In this document: positions 11,896 to 22,223 of the stretch, one piece after another | How the letters are laid out: every line of letters starts with the position of its first letter | How positions within the stretch are numbered: the stretch's first letter is position 1 | Assembly (NCBI GenBank): GCA_001931905.2 | Contig: MSJI02000727.1 | Location: 1-64,000, forward strand | Length of the DNA: 64,000 nt | Source of the DNA: Cladosporium sp. IMV 00045 | Taxonomy: Eukaryota > Ascomycota > Dothideomycetes > Cladosporiales > Cladosporiaceae | Reading direction: 5' to 3' | The notes under the pieces: model-generated | Seen by the model: the letters and a program-made list of their open reading frames with translations, nothing else | The model's database searches: none | What the model was told of the DNA's origin: nothing | Made by a program: the position numbers and the translations under genes

Positions 11896-12667
11896 ATGCT
11901 GGGGGGTTTGGGGGTGGTGGTGAGGGGGTGTGGTTCATTCAACATGAGAGGGGTGTCGATCGGGGAAGAAGTGGATTGTGAGGAGATGGATGTGGTAAAG
12001 TAGAAGAATAGATTGACGAGATCATACAACCAAATTCAATTGGTCGCTGTGTGTGATTTGTAGCCGCAATGGTTTCCTTTTGACGTATTCTTCAGCTCTG
12101 AAGCTGATCTCCGAGCATCCTCCACAAAAGATCATTTGCCATGGCTTCATGCGCACGAGTTGCATCCTCGTTGTTCCCCAATGGTGGTTCTAGCCATGCA
12201 TGTCCCTCGCATGCCTTCAAGTACTCCCTCATCTGGTACACTCGACTCCTGGCAATGAAGCTCCATGCCCTCAGCTTTTTGCTTCCGCAGGCGTCTGTTC
12301 CTGGCTCGTCTTTTTGTGCCGTGCTGTTCCTGTCATGTCATGGGAACTGACGCATCGAACTCTCCTGTGTTCTGGCGGGTTTACAGTGTCTTTTTCCAGA
12401 CCCTTTGGTATTCCTGCTGGGATCCCATGCTTTGCCCAGAGTTTCCCGGCTGGAGAGCATTGGTCTTTTCCCGTTGAGGCCCCTTCCATGTGATATCCCA
12501 TCCTTCTTCCAGGCCTCGGGAATAGCGGTGCTGCAATCCGGTGACTTCCCCAGCTCCCCACACCCGGAGGAGGTTCATTGTTCCTCTCGACGCCCTCTCT
12601 TCCTCAGCATAGCCTTCGTAACATTGTTCCATTCCCACCGGCGGGGCCGAACTCAATCCGTCCCATC
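11896..12667. other. Intergenic, convergent 3' ends
   Basis: 772 bp between the ends of OPI3 (+) and the LYR-like gene (-). Overlapping short frames on both strands lack consistent codon bias. No gene seen. Confidence 0.5.
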
Positions 12668-13066
12668 TCACGTCCTCCCCCCAAAATCCACCCCCAACCC
12701 CCTCTCCAATCCCCTCACCCCCTCCTCAAACCCCTCCCAAGCCCTCATCTGCACCGTCCAATTATCCCTCAACACTCTGCCCCTACCCTTCCTTCTGAGC
12801 AAGTGCTCTTTCTCCCCCCACGTGCGGACCACGTTGCGCACGACGTTGCGCTCCAAACCGGGGCGCGAGGCTGCGAGGCGCAGGAAGAGAAGCGTGCGCT
12901 CAACGCGGTCGGGGTTGAAGGGGCGGGTGGGAGTGCGGAAGAGGCGGCGGAGGTGGGTGAGGAGGGTGGAGGTGGCGGGTTGGGAGGTGGATGTCGCACG
13001 GTGGGTGGCGCGGAGGAGGTGCCGGTAGGCGTGGAGGATGGTTTTCGGTGGGGTTGGGGTGGTCAT
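12668..13066 (-). CDS. Small LYR-like / DUF1763-type protein
   Basis: A single exon of 132 residues from the ATG at 13066. The N-terminus has an LYR-like signature (ILHAYRHLLRAT) and the rest is strongly helical and basic: LLTHLRRLFR, then NPDRVERTLLFLRLAASRPG, and later NWTVQMRAWEGFEEGVRGLE. I associate this pattern with a fungal LYR/DUF1763 family of small, probably mitochondrial proteins, from memory of the family and not from a search. LYR proteins usually serve in respiratory-complex or mitoribosome assembly; no specific role can be assigned. A longer minus-strand frame starts upstream at 13258 but lacks similarity to the core and is probably 5' UTR. Confidence 0.65.
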   Translation of the reverse strand: MTTPTPPKTILHAYRHLLRATHRATSTSQPATSTLLTHLRRLFRTPTRPFNPDRVERTLLFLRLAASRPGLERNVVRNVVRTWGEKEHLLRRKGRGRVLRDNWTVQMRAWEGFEEGVRGLERGLGVDFGGRT

Positions 13067-13914
13067 GTTGGAGTGGTGGGTGGGTACTTTTGGGGTTTTG
13101 GAGAGGAATGGAGACGAGAGAGAGAAGATGATGGTTGTGGAAGGGAAGTTTGGGCGGAAGAGAAGGGCTGAAGCGATTGACGGAGATGGAGATGTGGAGG
13201 ACCTGCAGGCTTGATTTTCATTGGTTATAGGTACGAACAGATCTGTAATGTATTTCAAATAGACAACATTCTCTCTGGCCTGTCCACTTCTGCGATCTTT
13301 GGTGTTGTAAGCTTGATTGTTGGACTCCTACGCCTCGACATGCGGTGATCTACATGTGATCTCGCGACCCAACTTTCGACAAAAGCCGAGGCTTGAAATC
13401 CTCGACCGAGGCGGGCTCATGCACATGACACAGACGAGAAGAAAGCACAGGAGAGGAAAAATGAGTTATACTGAGATGGGTGAGAATCAAGATCAAGACA
13501 AGGTAGAGACTGTAACTTTTGTGTGCTATTTAAGCAGGTATCAAAAAACGACAAGGTGAAAGATCAAAACCCATTAAAGCAGTCCGAAACAGAGAACAAG
13601 GGCCACGAGACGAGTCATCGACCACTGTATGTGGGAGACATCAGAAACGGCCAGAGGAAAACCGAAAGATGCAATCCGCCAAAATGTCGGATGCATGTGA
13701 AAAGATGAGAGGAACCCAAAAGCAAGAGCAGTCAGTCACTCGCGATAGGAGACGGGAGCAAAAGCTCACACGAAGTCATCGTCGAAAATCAAAAGAGCAG
13801 AGTGGAAAGGGTTGGTGGAGGGAAAATATCCACCACCCGTCGTCTCATCTGTGTGTGCTCAATGAAAGATGTGTGGGAAACCAACGACGGCCAGATCAGA
13901 GTAGGTCAGACAAC
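13067..13914. other. Intergenic, 3' flank of the bZIP gene
   Basis: 848 bp between the LYR-like start and the bZIP stop, both on the minus strand. A-rich on the plus strand (13430-13800), as expected for a T-rich 3' UTR read on the minus strand. No gene seen. Confidence 0.5.
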
Positions 13915-14712
13915 CTACTCACTGGACTCGTCAACAATAGCGGTACCCTGAGCCTGGGCCTTCCAGTACTCGGCCTCGCGCTTGGACTCGGAGAGCTGGT
14001 TCTCGAGCTCGGCAATGCGAGTCTCAAGAGCGTCGCGCTCCTCGACCTTCTTGGCACGGGACTTACGAGCAGCAGCGGTGTTTCGTGCACGCTTCAAGGC
14101 GACGGTGTCGTGCTCGTCAACCATGATTGGCGGGAGAGGCTTGTCACGCTTCTTCGCGTTGACACCAGCAACAGATGATGGACGCACGAAGGTCGCCGGC
14201 GACATGGCAGCAGTAGAGCTACGCTTGCGGTTGTGTGCCGGTCCGCCTGGGTGCACGATAATGGGGTTGTTGCTGGAGTTGGAAGTGGTGCGCTCCATGG
14301 AGGGAGCTGCCATAAGAGAGTCAAGCTCCGGGAAGAAGTTGGAGGTGTTGTCACCACTGCCGAAATCAAACGTGCTGTCGAGCGTGTTGTCGAAAAGTGG
14401 AGATGCCGAGTAGCTCTCTGGAGTCTCGAGGTAAGTGGATCCGGGAGTGGTCAAGTTGGTGAATGACGTTGACGGCGGCACCGAATCGGCCCCATTGAAG
14501 AGGTCCTTCGGAGAAACGGTGGCAGCATTGGTGCTGCCACCGCTGAGAGCGGAGAAGTCGGTGAACATATTGAAGTCACCGAAGCTTGCTCCGTTCTCGA
14601 AGGCGCCGAGGTCGGCCATGGTGTCGTGGTAGGCGACGTTCGCTGGACGCGATGTTAGAGGCGAGCTAAGCATATTCGCAGACGGAGACGCGGAAGTACC
14701 TGAGCCACCCAT
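13915..14712 (-). CDS. cpc1: bZIP transcription factor, GCN4/CPC1 type
   Basis: 265 residues from the ATG at 14712 (MGGSGTSASP), close to Neurospora CPC1 and yeast Gcn4 in size. The C-terminus holds a complete bZIP: basic region ALKRARNTAAARKSRAKK with the N-x7-R pattern, then a zipper RIAELENQLSESKREAEYWK. The middle has acidic/aromatic activation patches such as FGDFNMFTDFSAL, and FPELDSLMAAP. The family activates amino-acid biosynthesis genes in starvation at TGASTCA sites, under translational control by upstream ORFs. A short upstream ORF and a TGAGTCA site lie in front of this gene. The start is uncertain: the frame stays open upstream to a TAG at 15202-15204 with no ATG, so either a leader precedes 14712 or an unseen 5' exon adds residues. 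Confidence 0.88.
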   Translation of the reverse strand: MGGSGTSASPSANMLSSPLTSRPANVAYHDTMADLGAFENGASFGDFNMFTDFSALSGGSTNAATVSPKDLFNGADSVPPSTSFTNLTTPGSTYLETPESYSASPLFDNTLDSTFDFGSGDNTSNFFPELDSLMAAPSMERTTSNSSNNPIIVHPGGPAHNRKRSSTAAMSPATFVRPSSVAGVNAKKRDKPLPPIMVDEHDTVALKRARNTAAARKSRAKKVEERDALETRIAELENQLSESKREAEYWKAQAQGTAIVDESSE

Positions 14713-15201
14713 AGTGATATCACTGAGGTTTACGGTATGCTGCTGTTGCTGAGTCGTGTCTGATGGGAAAAGAGGCACCGGAGGGCGTCGAGTGGAGTTC
14801 CGTTGGTGAATGAAACGCTGATCGTTCAAGGCCTGAGCAGTAGTAGTGGTGGATGTGGGAGCCGAGTGCGCGTGGGCAAAGGCGGTGCTGTGGGCAGTCT
14901 TAGACGAAAGATGCGGCGTCGAAGCGGGAGAGGGCGCTTGAGCAGTCGCTGGCGGAGCCTTGGAGGGCGGCAGCAGTTCGAAGTCTTGGTTGAACACAGG
15001 ATTGGGCGTTTGGCCGGATGAAACCGAGGGTGGTGGAAGCCATGATTGCTCGTTGAAAGCCGTGGTGGACGGCGGGTTAGAGATCACGAAGGCTTTGAAG
15101 TCGTTACGACGGTAAGCGTTGTGTGAGAGGTCCCGGAGGATCTCTAATGGAGTGGAGTTGATATGGTTGTTGGGTAAGCCGGGTATGTTGGGCGACGGAG
15201 T
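14713..15201 (-). other. ATG-less in-frame extension upstream of the bZIP ORF
   Basis: 163 codons in frame with the bZIP gene and free of stops and of ATG codons. They read like protein, for example AFNEQSWLPPPS, then FNQDFELLPPSKAP, then RRPPVPLFPS. A CTTCCTTCTAG just before could serve as a splice acceptor. It is either the translated leader region that happens to be open, or coding sequence reached from an upstream exon. Confidence 0.5.
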
Positions 15202-15219
15202 CTAGAAGGAAGCAGCCAT
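15202..15219 (-). promoter_or_regulatory. Upstream ORF in the bZIP leader (MAASF-stop)
   Basis: ATG GCT GCT TCC TTC TAG on the minus strand, a five-codon ORF about 490 nt upstream of the chosen bZIP start. Position and size resemble the first uORF of GCN4/cpc-1 transcripts, where reinitiation after a short uORF couples translation to amino-acid starvation. Its stop is in frame with the bZIP ORF. Confidence 0.65.
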
Positions 15220-16540
15220 GATGATGGTATTCTGCTTCTGTGTTGTGTGAGTGTGTTTGTGAGTGTGTATGGTATGAAGAGAGAAGAGAAGAAGTCAGAG
15301 CAGCCTTAGGGTGCGGGCCAGGGCGGCTTTGTATGGGCGGAGTGAGGGAGGGAAACGATATTGGCGCAGTGGGCGTGTGCGCTGAGCGACAGGCGGGCAC
15401 ATGTGAGTCACAGCGGGTTTTTGGCGCTAACGTGTGTTAAGTGTGGCCTAGTGGCACTTCTTGCGCCATCCGAGCAATCAACGGCTGGAACCGGTCAGGA
15501 TTTATTGGCTGCGCATCGATCGACTGGCGAGAGGAGTGAAACGTGAGGTTGACCACGCATATCTGCTGCCGTATGTATCTACTACTGTATGATGAGTTGC
15601 ATGCCGATGCTGGCGTTCATGTGTTTATCAGTAGCGCTTTTGTCTCGTGAACGTCCGGGCAGAGAGTCTCGTCCTCACCCAGGCATGCCTCAGAAAACGC
15701 CACGCAACACACCTCAGCATCCGGTATACGTACCTCGTCAGCGCGGCTCAAGTCGGCGTTGCAGAGATAATACTATCGTGTAGCAGCCCTCCCTCAGCCC
15801 CGCCGTCTGCCTCCGTTTGCGGGACACCGCACCTGCAGCATGCAAGGTTGAGGGCGCGGTGGCCTCGCGCTCGGCCGTACCATAGCCCATTCGCCCTGCG
15901 ACTCTGCGCCCTGCGGCCTACACGATGCGACGATGGGGGAACCTGCGGGGGCCGCCAGCTGAGCCTAAGCAACATCGTACCAGAGGATGGCGGATCCATT
16001 GGCTGAGGGTTGTCCGCGGCCTGTTTCTGCGCCGCTTGATCAGGCAGTCTTCACTTTCGACATCGGTGCCGTGGGTGCCTGGACTGCTGGGGTTGGGTGG
16101 TAGAAGTGGCATGCCCCTGCGATGCCGGCGATACACCGCGCCGCTGAATAATAGGCCACAGTCAGGTATCGCGGCTGGGAGGGAGAAAAGCTTTCAGGCA
16201 CGGTAGATCAATTTCCGCCATGAGATCGAACTCTCGAGCCTCTGCTGCGAAATCAGATTGTCATGTGGAAGGTCGATTTTCACACATGTATTCCAGTACA
16301 GCGAGATGGCATGAGATCGTCGTAACTTTTTTTGTCTGATCAGATAATCTGCTCGCTGTCCGTGCGAGTGATGTGTGCTGCTTGGTGTGTGTGTGTGTTC
16401 GCTGATGATGTCGCCGCCCGAAGCGCTCGCTGCGAATCGCCCCTCCACAGCCAATCCCACGGGCCGATCTTTCGCGACCTCACACGTTGTTTGACATCAG
16501 GCAGGGCAGGCACGGCAAGGCAATTGACAATTCGCAAACC
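15220..16540. other. Divergent intergenic region, bZIP / prefoldin 5
   Basis: About 1.3 kb between the bZIP leader (-) and prefoldin subunit 5 (+). It carries the TGAGTCA element and a (TG)n run at about 16384-16398. Homology with copy 2 of the duplication begins at 16439. No gene seen. Confidence 0.5.
15404..15410. promoter_or_regulatory. TGAGTCA, putative CPC1/GCN4 binding site
   Basis: A perfect TGASTCA element about 185 bp upstream of the uORF in the bZIP promoter, fitting the autoregulation known for cpc-1 and GCN4. Confidence 0.55.
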
Positions 16541-17165
16541 ATGGCTGAAGCCGGCAAGGGAAACCAGAGTAAGCCTAGCACGCAGTATTGTAGTCTCGTC
16601 CATAGCACGTGTGCTGATTCTCCCTTTTCTCCCTGATGTAGTCAATCTGGATGCGCTGAGCGTCCAGCAGCTCTCGCAAGTCAAGAAGCAGTTCGACGAG
16701 GAGGTCCAGCACTTGACCAACTCCTACCAGAACTTGCGCGTCGCCCAGCAGAAATTCAAGGACTGCGTTGTGAGCGTCAAGGAGGGTGTCGCCGATAGCG
16801 TGCAAGGTAGAACTCCATCAACATGTCTCCCGTATCTGTCAAATGTGCAACATCACTAACCACCACCAGACAAAACCCTCCTCGTCCCCTTGACCTCCTC
16901 CCTCTACGTCCCCGGCAAGCTCGTCAGCACCAGCCACGTGCTCGTCGACGTCGGCACCGGCTTCTACGTCGAGAAGACCACCGACGCCGCTACCACCTTC
17001 TACAACGCCAAGATCGAGGAGCTCGGCAAGAACATCAAGGAGTTGGAGAATGTCGTCAACGGCAAGGCGAACAATCTGAGGATGATTGAGGAGGTTCTCA
17101 GGCAGAAGATGCTGGTCGAGCAGCAGGGGCAGGCTCAGCAGGCTGCTGGTGCGGCGGCTGCTTGA
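16541..17165 (+). CDS. PFD5: Prefoldin subunit 5 (copy 1)
   Basis: Three exons, 16541-16568, 16642-16806 and 16870-17165, giving 162 residues, typical for alpha-class prefoldin 5 (GIM5). Two coiled-coil helices (QQLSQVKKQFDEEVQHL, and the C-terminal NIKELENVVNGKANNLRMIE) flank the small beta hairpin region (LTSSLYVPGKL, VLVDVGTGFYVEKT). As part of the hexameric prefoldin it would hand nascent actin and tubulin to the CCT chaperonin in the cytosol. It ends in a Gln/Ala-rich tail. The partner at 49702 differs by two residues (V to A and G to A). The first 330 bp of the shared sequence, including intron 1, are identical between copies. Confidence 0.97.
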
Positions 17166-18059
17166 GTATGAGGGATGCATTGGAATAATTTCACATCGAA
17201 CGGTGCCTGCCGGAGCATAGCAGGCGGCCTAGGGGGGCTGTCGTTTGGCCTTGAAGATGGCCTTCGCCGCCGCATGCATCGGTTTAGCTGCCGTGGGCCT
17301 TACAAAACCACGCTGAGCATGATGGCCAATGCCGTCCCGGTCGGGAGCAGAACTGCTCAGCAAGCAGACTATGCATAAGTGGGTTGCTTGATGTTGCGAT
17401 AAGCAAGAAGGCAGCGTTCGGGATGTCGATGCTGAGGATGAGAGATCACAGCTTCGGCCAAAGTAAGTAACCTGACGCTTTCGAAAAAGAATACCAATCA
17501 TAATGGCCCGCCGAAAATACATTTTCACTTCTCGTTATACTGTTGCTTTCACAAGTCCAGAACAATGGTGCGCTTGTCTTTGCACAGCACGAGACGAATC
17601 AGAGGCTTTCTTCACAAACGCAGTTTCTGCGATTGACCATGAACACCACCCAAGCGCGTGGCTAGGATCTGTTATATGGTGTTTTCCGAGCATGGTTACA
17701 GTAAGGTGAGGATATGGAACAGTCTTCATGCCTTGCTCCATGCAGAGCGCTTGCACTTTGTCGCGTCGACTGGCTTCACATCGCTCCTTCCTTCACTGCA
17801 AGCTTTCTAGGCCGCAACAAACGCGACTTTTCTCTACCTTACCTTGTTCTCTTCCTGCTCACATCCCACCTCGGCATCTCCTCCCACTCCCTCTACGGCC
17901 GACTCGCCATTTCAAGCTCTCTCCAGCTCACCACCACCTCATCGCCACCTCATTCCCAAATTCCAATCTGGTGTCTCCAAAACGCCCACCTCCCAAGCAC
18001 ACACATCAAGCCTCCAGCCTAAAGCTTACTGAATCCTACCGTCTTTCGCGACCGCCACA
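17166..18059. other. Intergenic (copy 1), prefoldin 3' / F-box-like promoter
   Basis: 894 bp, alignable with 50336-51204 but with many substitutions and small indels. Frames present are not conserved between copies. No gene seen. Confidence 0.5.
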
Positions 18060-19178
18060 ATGCGCCAGACAAGAGCAAAGGCGAAGAAATCGGACAACGT
18101 CAACACTCATAACAATGTGCCTGTCACCACCACAAGCCCTGCGAAGATCTCCCCGCTCACGGCCCTCCTTTCCCAATACGAATTGCATTACACCCTCTGC
18201 GGACACCTCTCGAGCGCAGACGTCATTCACCTCGGCCAGACTTCCAAGGAGCATTGGCAGTACGTTGCTTCCAGTCCGACGTTGCGCCGGGAGCTCATCG
18301 CAAACTCCAGCTGCGACGGCCGTGGCATTATTGCACAGGCTTGTGTTTTCGGCTACTGGAATGGGAATCCGAACAGTGCTACGAGAACGTGCAGAGGCAA
18401 GGACGCCCGGCCTTGTGTGGACTGTGGTGCTATGACCTGCAATGTGATATAATCCCTTCAAGCTAATCTCTACCGTGAGCTGACCTTGACAGGAATGTCG
18501 GTTCCATATCCAATACCCATCTGCAGGCAGTCTCGCCGAAGAAGTTATATGGTTAGAACACTTGGAGGGGTTTTATGGAGAGTTTCTGGACGATGCTTGG
18601 AACGATTGTGAGATGGAGTGTGACGACGAGAGCAGTGACTTCTATATCATGCGGAATGGGCCTTCAGTGGAGATGATCAAGGCTTCCGAAACATTCTACA
18701 CCGCCCGAGTGGTCGAGCACTGCCATGACTGCCAACCTCTTTTCATGGATCTGGACCCGGAAAATTACGAGTCGAAGGAACAATGCCAGTATTCTCTATT
18801 TGACCACCTTGTCGCAAAGTGGCGTTGTATACCCTGCGTGCTGGCCGAACAGACCAAAAGCGTGGTGTCGCGGCCAAAGCCAGGCTCGACCTATCTTTGG
18901 GACGTTGGACGAGCGAATTTTGTTGAGCGGGTAGGTGGTCTTGAGAATTCAATCGTTTATGACTCTGATTTGCTGATCAACGCCTGCAGAGAGTGTTCTG
19001 TGGCTGTGGAAAGCGAGTCACTGACAAAGGCATCTGGACTTGCAGACACTGTGGCTTTGCTACATTGCTTGAAGACTGCGAACTCGATCGGGGTCAGCAC
19101 CTCAACCGTGTCTACACACAACTTGGGACTTCTGTGGACAACCGCAGCAAAGATCCTTTCCTGAGCCAGCTGGGTTGA
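18060..19178 (+). CDS. F-box-like, Cys-rich (zinc-binding) protein (copy 1)
   Basis: Three exons, 18060-18443, 18493-18930 and 18990-19178, giving 336 residues; exon ends are confirmed by the same junctions in copy 2. Residues about 32-75 (LLSQYELHYTLCGHLSSADV, then IHLGQTSKEHW) have the pattern of a fungal F-box. A series of cysteine pairs follows: TCRGKDARPCVDCGAMTCNECR, then HCHDCQ, CIPC, and a final CGCGK...CRHCG knuckle, suggesting zinc ribbons. A role as an SCF ubiquitin-ligase substrate adaptor is inferred from the F-box only. Compared with 51205-52310 the cysteine framework and C-terminal SQLG are kept, but the linker sequences differ strongly, far more than in neighbouring genes. Confidence 0.8.
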
Positions 19179-19645
19179 GGAATGTGCAGTATGACTGACG
19201 AATGCTCGGGTTGCCCAGGCAGGATACCGAAATGCGTTATGAATCGCTTTTTTTCGGAGGTGTGGAAGACTTTGTTGAGGTGGAATGTGGAGGACTATTT
19301 GCTCTCGTAACGCGCAGACGTCGACAGCACGGGTCAAGTCATTCACCGAAGATCCATGTGTTTTCAGTGCGATGTATGAAACTTACATCGCCTTTTCGCT
19401 TTTCAACATGGCTGCAGGCGACCTGCTCGGCAATAACAAAATTTGGAGATGTGCTATTCTTGCTCGTCTCAAGGCTCGCTCGACACACCAGATCCAAAAT
19501 GCAAATTTTTCGACGAATTAATACTTCTACAATGACCCTAGTTACTATACTCAAAATGATGCCTGGCTGAAATGTACATCTGGAAGAAGACAATTTTCGA
19601 ATTGCCTGATCTATGTGGTTCAAACGGTCATCGTCCAAAGACTCC
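19179..19645. other. Intergenic (copy 1), convergent 3' ends
   Basis: 467 bp between the F-box-like gene and the oxidoreductase; the matching interval in copy 2 (52311-52950) is longer and poorly alignable. No gene seen. Confidence 0.45.
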
Positions 19646-20668
19646 TCAAAGAGTAACAACAACCTTGGCCGCGGAAACACCTTCCATCACGCGATCAACG
19701 CCAGCTTGCACGTGCTCTAATCCCTTTCCTTGCACAAGCGGTTGGGGCGAGGGAACAAATGCGCCAGATGCCAGTGCTTCCGTCAGATACCCTCCATACA
19801 CCGCCTCTGCAACCCCATTATCCCTCAGTGTGATTCCAAAAATCTTGGTCAGAGTAACGCCCTCAGGCAGATCCTCCACACCACCTTTCGTGCTGACCAC
19901 CGCGCCTTTGCCACTCGCCTTGCGCACAACTTCCACGCACAACTTCGCCGCCTCGAAGCCGATGCAATCCATAACACCGGCCAGAGTCCTACCCTTCAGA
20001 GCCTGCACCAGATCCTCCACGACCGTCGGGCTGCGGTAGTCAAACACCTCGCTCGCACCTAAGCCCTTCACATACCCAAAATTCTTCTCGGACGCAGTAG
20101 CAAGAACCTCATAGCCGGCCGCTCTCGCAAGCTGCACGCCATTGCTACCCACACTCGAAGCAGCGCCCCAGACCAGCACCGTCTTGCCAGTTTCCTGCCT
20201 CGCCGGCACAGTAGGAAACTGCAAACCCAAAAACGGCGCTTCCTGGAAAAGTCCACACGCTGCAGTCGACAAGCCCAACGGTACGACCGCAGCATTCTCA
20301 AACGGCACCTCGTCCGGAATCTTCGCCACCATCCTCTCGTCCAGAATCGTCTGCGTCTGAAACCCGGCGTCCTGAGGCCGCTGCGTCGCCATGCCCATTG
20401 CGTGACCCAATACGCGATCGCCGGGTTTGAAGTACGTGGCGTCGGAGCCGACGGAGATGACTTCGCCGGCCACGTCTTGGCCTAGGATTGCTGGGTATTG
20501 TAGATGGTACCAGGCGAAACGTTGAAGGCTGCCGTCGATGGGGTTGATGGCGATGGCGCGGTTGCGGATGAGGAGCTCGTTGGCGGAGGGGGTGTAGGTT
20601 TCGATTGGTTGGATGGTGAAGGGGTGGGCTTTCGGGGCGGTTAGATAGGCTGCGGTGTTGGTTGACAT
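19646..20668 (-). CDS. MDR-family NADPH oxidoreductase, toxD / enoyl-reductase type (copy 1)
   Basis: An intronless frame of 340 residues with an ATG at 20668. It is a medium-chain dehydrogenase/reductase: an N-terminal GroES-like domain (NELLIRNRAIAINPIDGSLQ, ILGQDVAGEVISVGSD, KPGDRVLG) and a Rossmann domain with VLVWGAASSVGSNGVQLARA and later FDYRSPTVVEDL. The catalytic zinc cysteines of alcohol dehydrogenases are absent, so it belongs with zinc-free quinone-oxidoreductase or trans-enoyl-reductase members (often named toxD-like in fungi). The natural substrate is unknown. No biosynthetic gene cluster surrounds it. Its copy at 52951-53973 has the same length and differs at 20 of 340 positions, several clustered at DATYFK versus DVKSFT. 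Confidence 0.94.
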   Translation of the reverse strand: MSTNTAAYLTAPKAHPFTIQPIETYTPSANELLIRNRAIAINPIDGSLQRFAWYHLQYPAILGQDVAGEVISVGSDATYFKPGDRVLGHAMGMATQRPQDAGFQTQTILDERMVAKIPDEVPFENAAVVPLGLSTAACGLFQEAPFLGLQFPTVPARQETGKTVLVWGAASSVGSNGVQLARAAGYEVLATASEKNFGYVKGLGASEVFDYRSPTVVEDLVQALKGRTLAGVMDCIGFEAAKLCVEVVRKASGKGAVVSTKGGVEDLPEGVTLTKIFGITLRDNGVAEAVYGGYLTEALASGAFVPSPQPLVQGKGLEHVQAGVDRVMEGVSAAKVVVTL

Positions 20669-21423
20669 TTTGACGGTTGTTGGGGGTTGGGTTTTGGTCT
20701 CCTGGTCGAAATCCTGGTCGTCTTGACGGCGATGTAATCAATTGAGGAATGTTTTAGAAAAGCTCTGAAGATGTATTGAATGGGAGAACCAGGCAAAGAC
20801 ATCCTGCGGTCCTCAGACCTTTATACTTGCCATCTGACCGCTCCAGGAAAATAGTCTTGTAGAATTGTCATGTTTCCCGACCTGTTTCGAGACAAGCCCC
20901 GGAGTTTAGCAAGGCTTCACCACGGAAGAATTCGATGAGTGGATTGACCACCGAGAAGATTCTATGCACTGTTTGCAGGACGATGTATATTATTGTCGTT
21001 GCGATCGGCCCGGTCGAAGGAAGTGAAACTGGACAGGCATATCTCCGAATCCTGCTCGGCCGAGAGAAGCGCTTCGTACGAGCTTTCGTGCGAGCGTGGA
21101 AAGCTGCGATTGAGGTACTCTGAGAAATGACTTTAAACCTTAACATTTATGTTTATCTTCTCGTCGATATCAGATTGATTCTCTTTAATGACTACGGGTA
21201 CTTGAGGAACAACCATGCATCTCGAGTGCCAATAATGTAGTAAGTGAAGAGCTCGGATTTGGTGACAGGAGATCTTCAGCATTCCTTGTCATCAGCCCCG
21301 CATCAACTTCACCACGGTGGACTGCCATCCCACTTCTATCCTCTCCCCAAACATCACACACGATGTGAACATCACTCTTGCCGCTGCTCGTCAGCTACGA
21401 CAACAAACATCTACATAGACGCC
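20669..21423. promoter_or_regulatory. Bidirectional promoter, oxidoreductase / PITH protein (copy 1)
   Basis: 755 bp between divergent starts. It contains a plus-strand open stretch (20935-21123) partly kept in copy 2, discussed among rejected items. No clear gene. Confidence 0.4.
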
Positions 21424-22164
21424 ATGTCGCATTGCCATCATGAACACGAAGGCCACGGCCACGACCACTCCGAGGGAGCTGCTCACGACCACACCGATGA
21501 CCTCACGCCCGCTGTTCAGAATCACGTATACCAGCAAATCGACTTCGATGCGATCAATACTTTGAACGAGAGCGAATCAGGCAGTGGTTCAAAGATCGTG
21601 AAGAAGACTTGGGATGAGAGGCTGGACGCTGAGCCGGAACTGAAGAGCGATGCCGACGAGCAGCTCCTTATGCATATCCCGTAAGCGCCTACTGCCAAAG
21701 AAAGAATACCTTGATGTTTCTGACATTATTTCAGCTTCACAGCACAGATTCGACTACACAGCATCCTCATCCGCACGTCAACCACTCTCTCCGCTCCTAT
21801 GAACCTCAAAATATTCATAAACCGCGATGATCTCGACTTCAGCACCGCCTCGTCTCTGCAACCGACACAAACACTCGAGCTTGCACAATCAAATGAGATA
21901 CAGGAAGTGCCTGTGAAGCGTGCACTTTTCAACACTGTCCGGTCATTGCAGCTTTTCTTCGAGGACAACTTCAGCCAGGGCGAGGAGGATGAGACGGTCG
22001 TGAGCTACATCGGATTCAAGGGAGAGTGGTTGAAGGCGAGCAGAGAGGCTGTCAACTTCCTTTACGAAGCTGCCGCAAACCCCGGCGATCACAAGATGGC
22101 CAGTGGAGTAGGAGAAAGATTAGGAAGCGGAATCGGAGGCGCGGGCGGCAGAGACGGCACATAG
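21424..22164 (+). CDS. PITH-domain protein, PITHD1 type (copy 1)
   Basis: Two exons, 21424-21680 and 21735-22164, giving 228 residues. The intron splits a proline codon (CC|C). The N-terminus is His-rich (SHCHHEHEGHGHDHSEG), as in human PITHD1. The PITH domain follows from YQQIDFDAINTLNE to IGFKGEWLKASREAVNF. The PITH domain is the C-terminal, proteasome-contacting module of TXNL1; stand-alone PITH proteins are conserved in eukaryotes but poorly understood. The C-terminus is a flexible Gly-rich tail. Only two residues differ from copy 2 (L to P and I to V), marking strong constraint. Its stop lies 59 bp from the stop of the convergent membrane-protein gene. Confidence 0.95.
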
Positions 22165-22223
22165 AGGAAGAAGAATTGACTTGGAACGAACACTGAATTT
22201 CGGCGCAAACACGGAGACCAACA

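Noticed and set aside
16200..16290. tRNA T-arm-like GAGAGTTCGATCTC on the minus strand
   Set aside because: No D-arm, anticodon arm or acceptor stem can be paired around it.
20935..21123. Plus-strand frame of 62 codons in the oxidoreductase/PITH promoter, partly matched at 54243-54449
   Set aside because: The frame stays open for about 60 codons in both copies, but the start codon is not at the same place, and most differences fall at first and second codon positions, so there is no sign of protein constraint.
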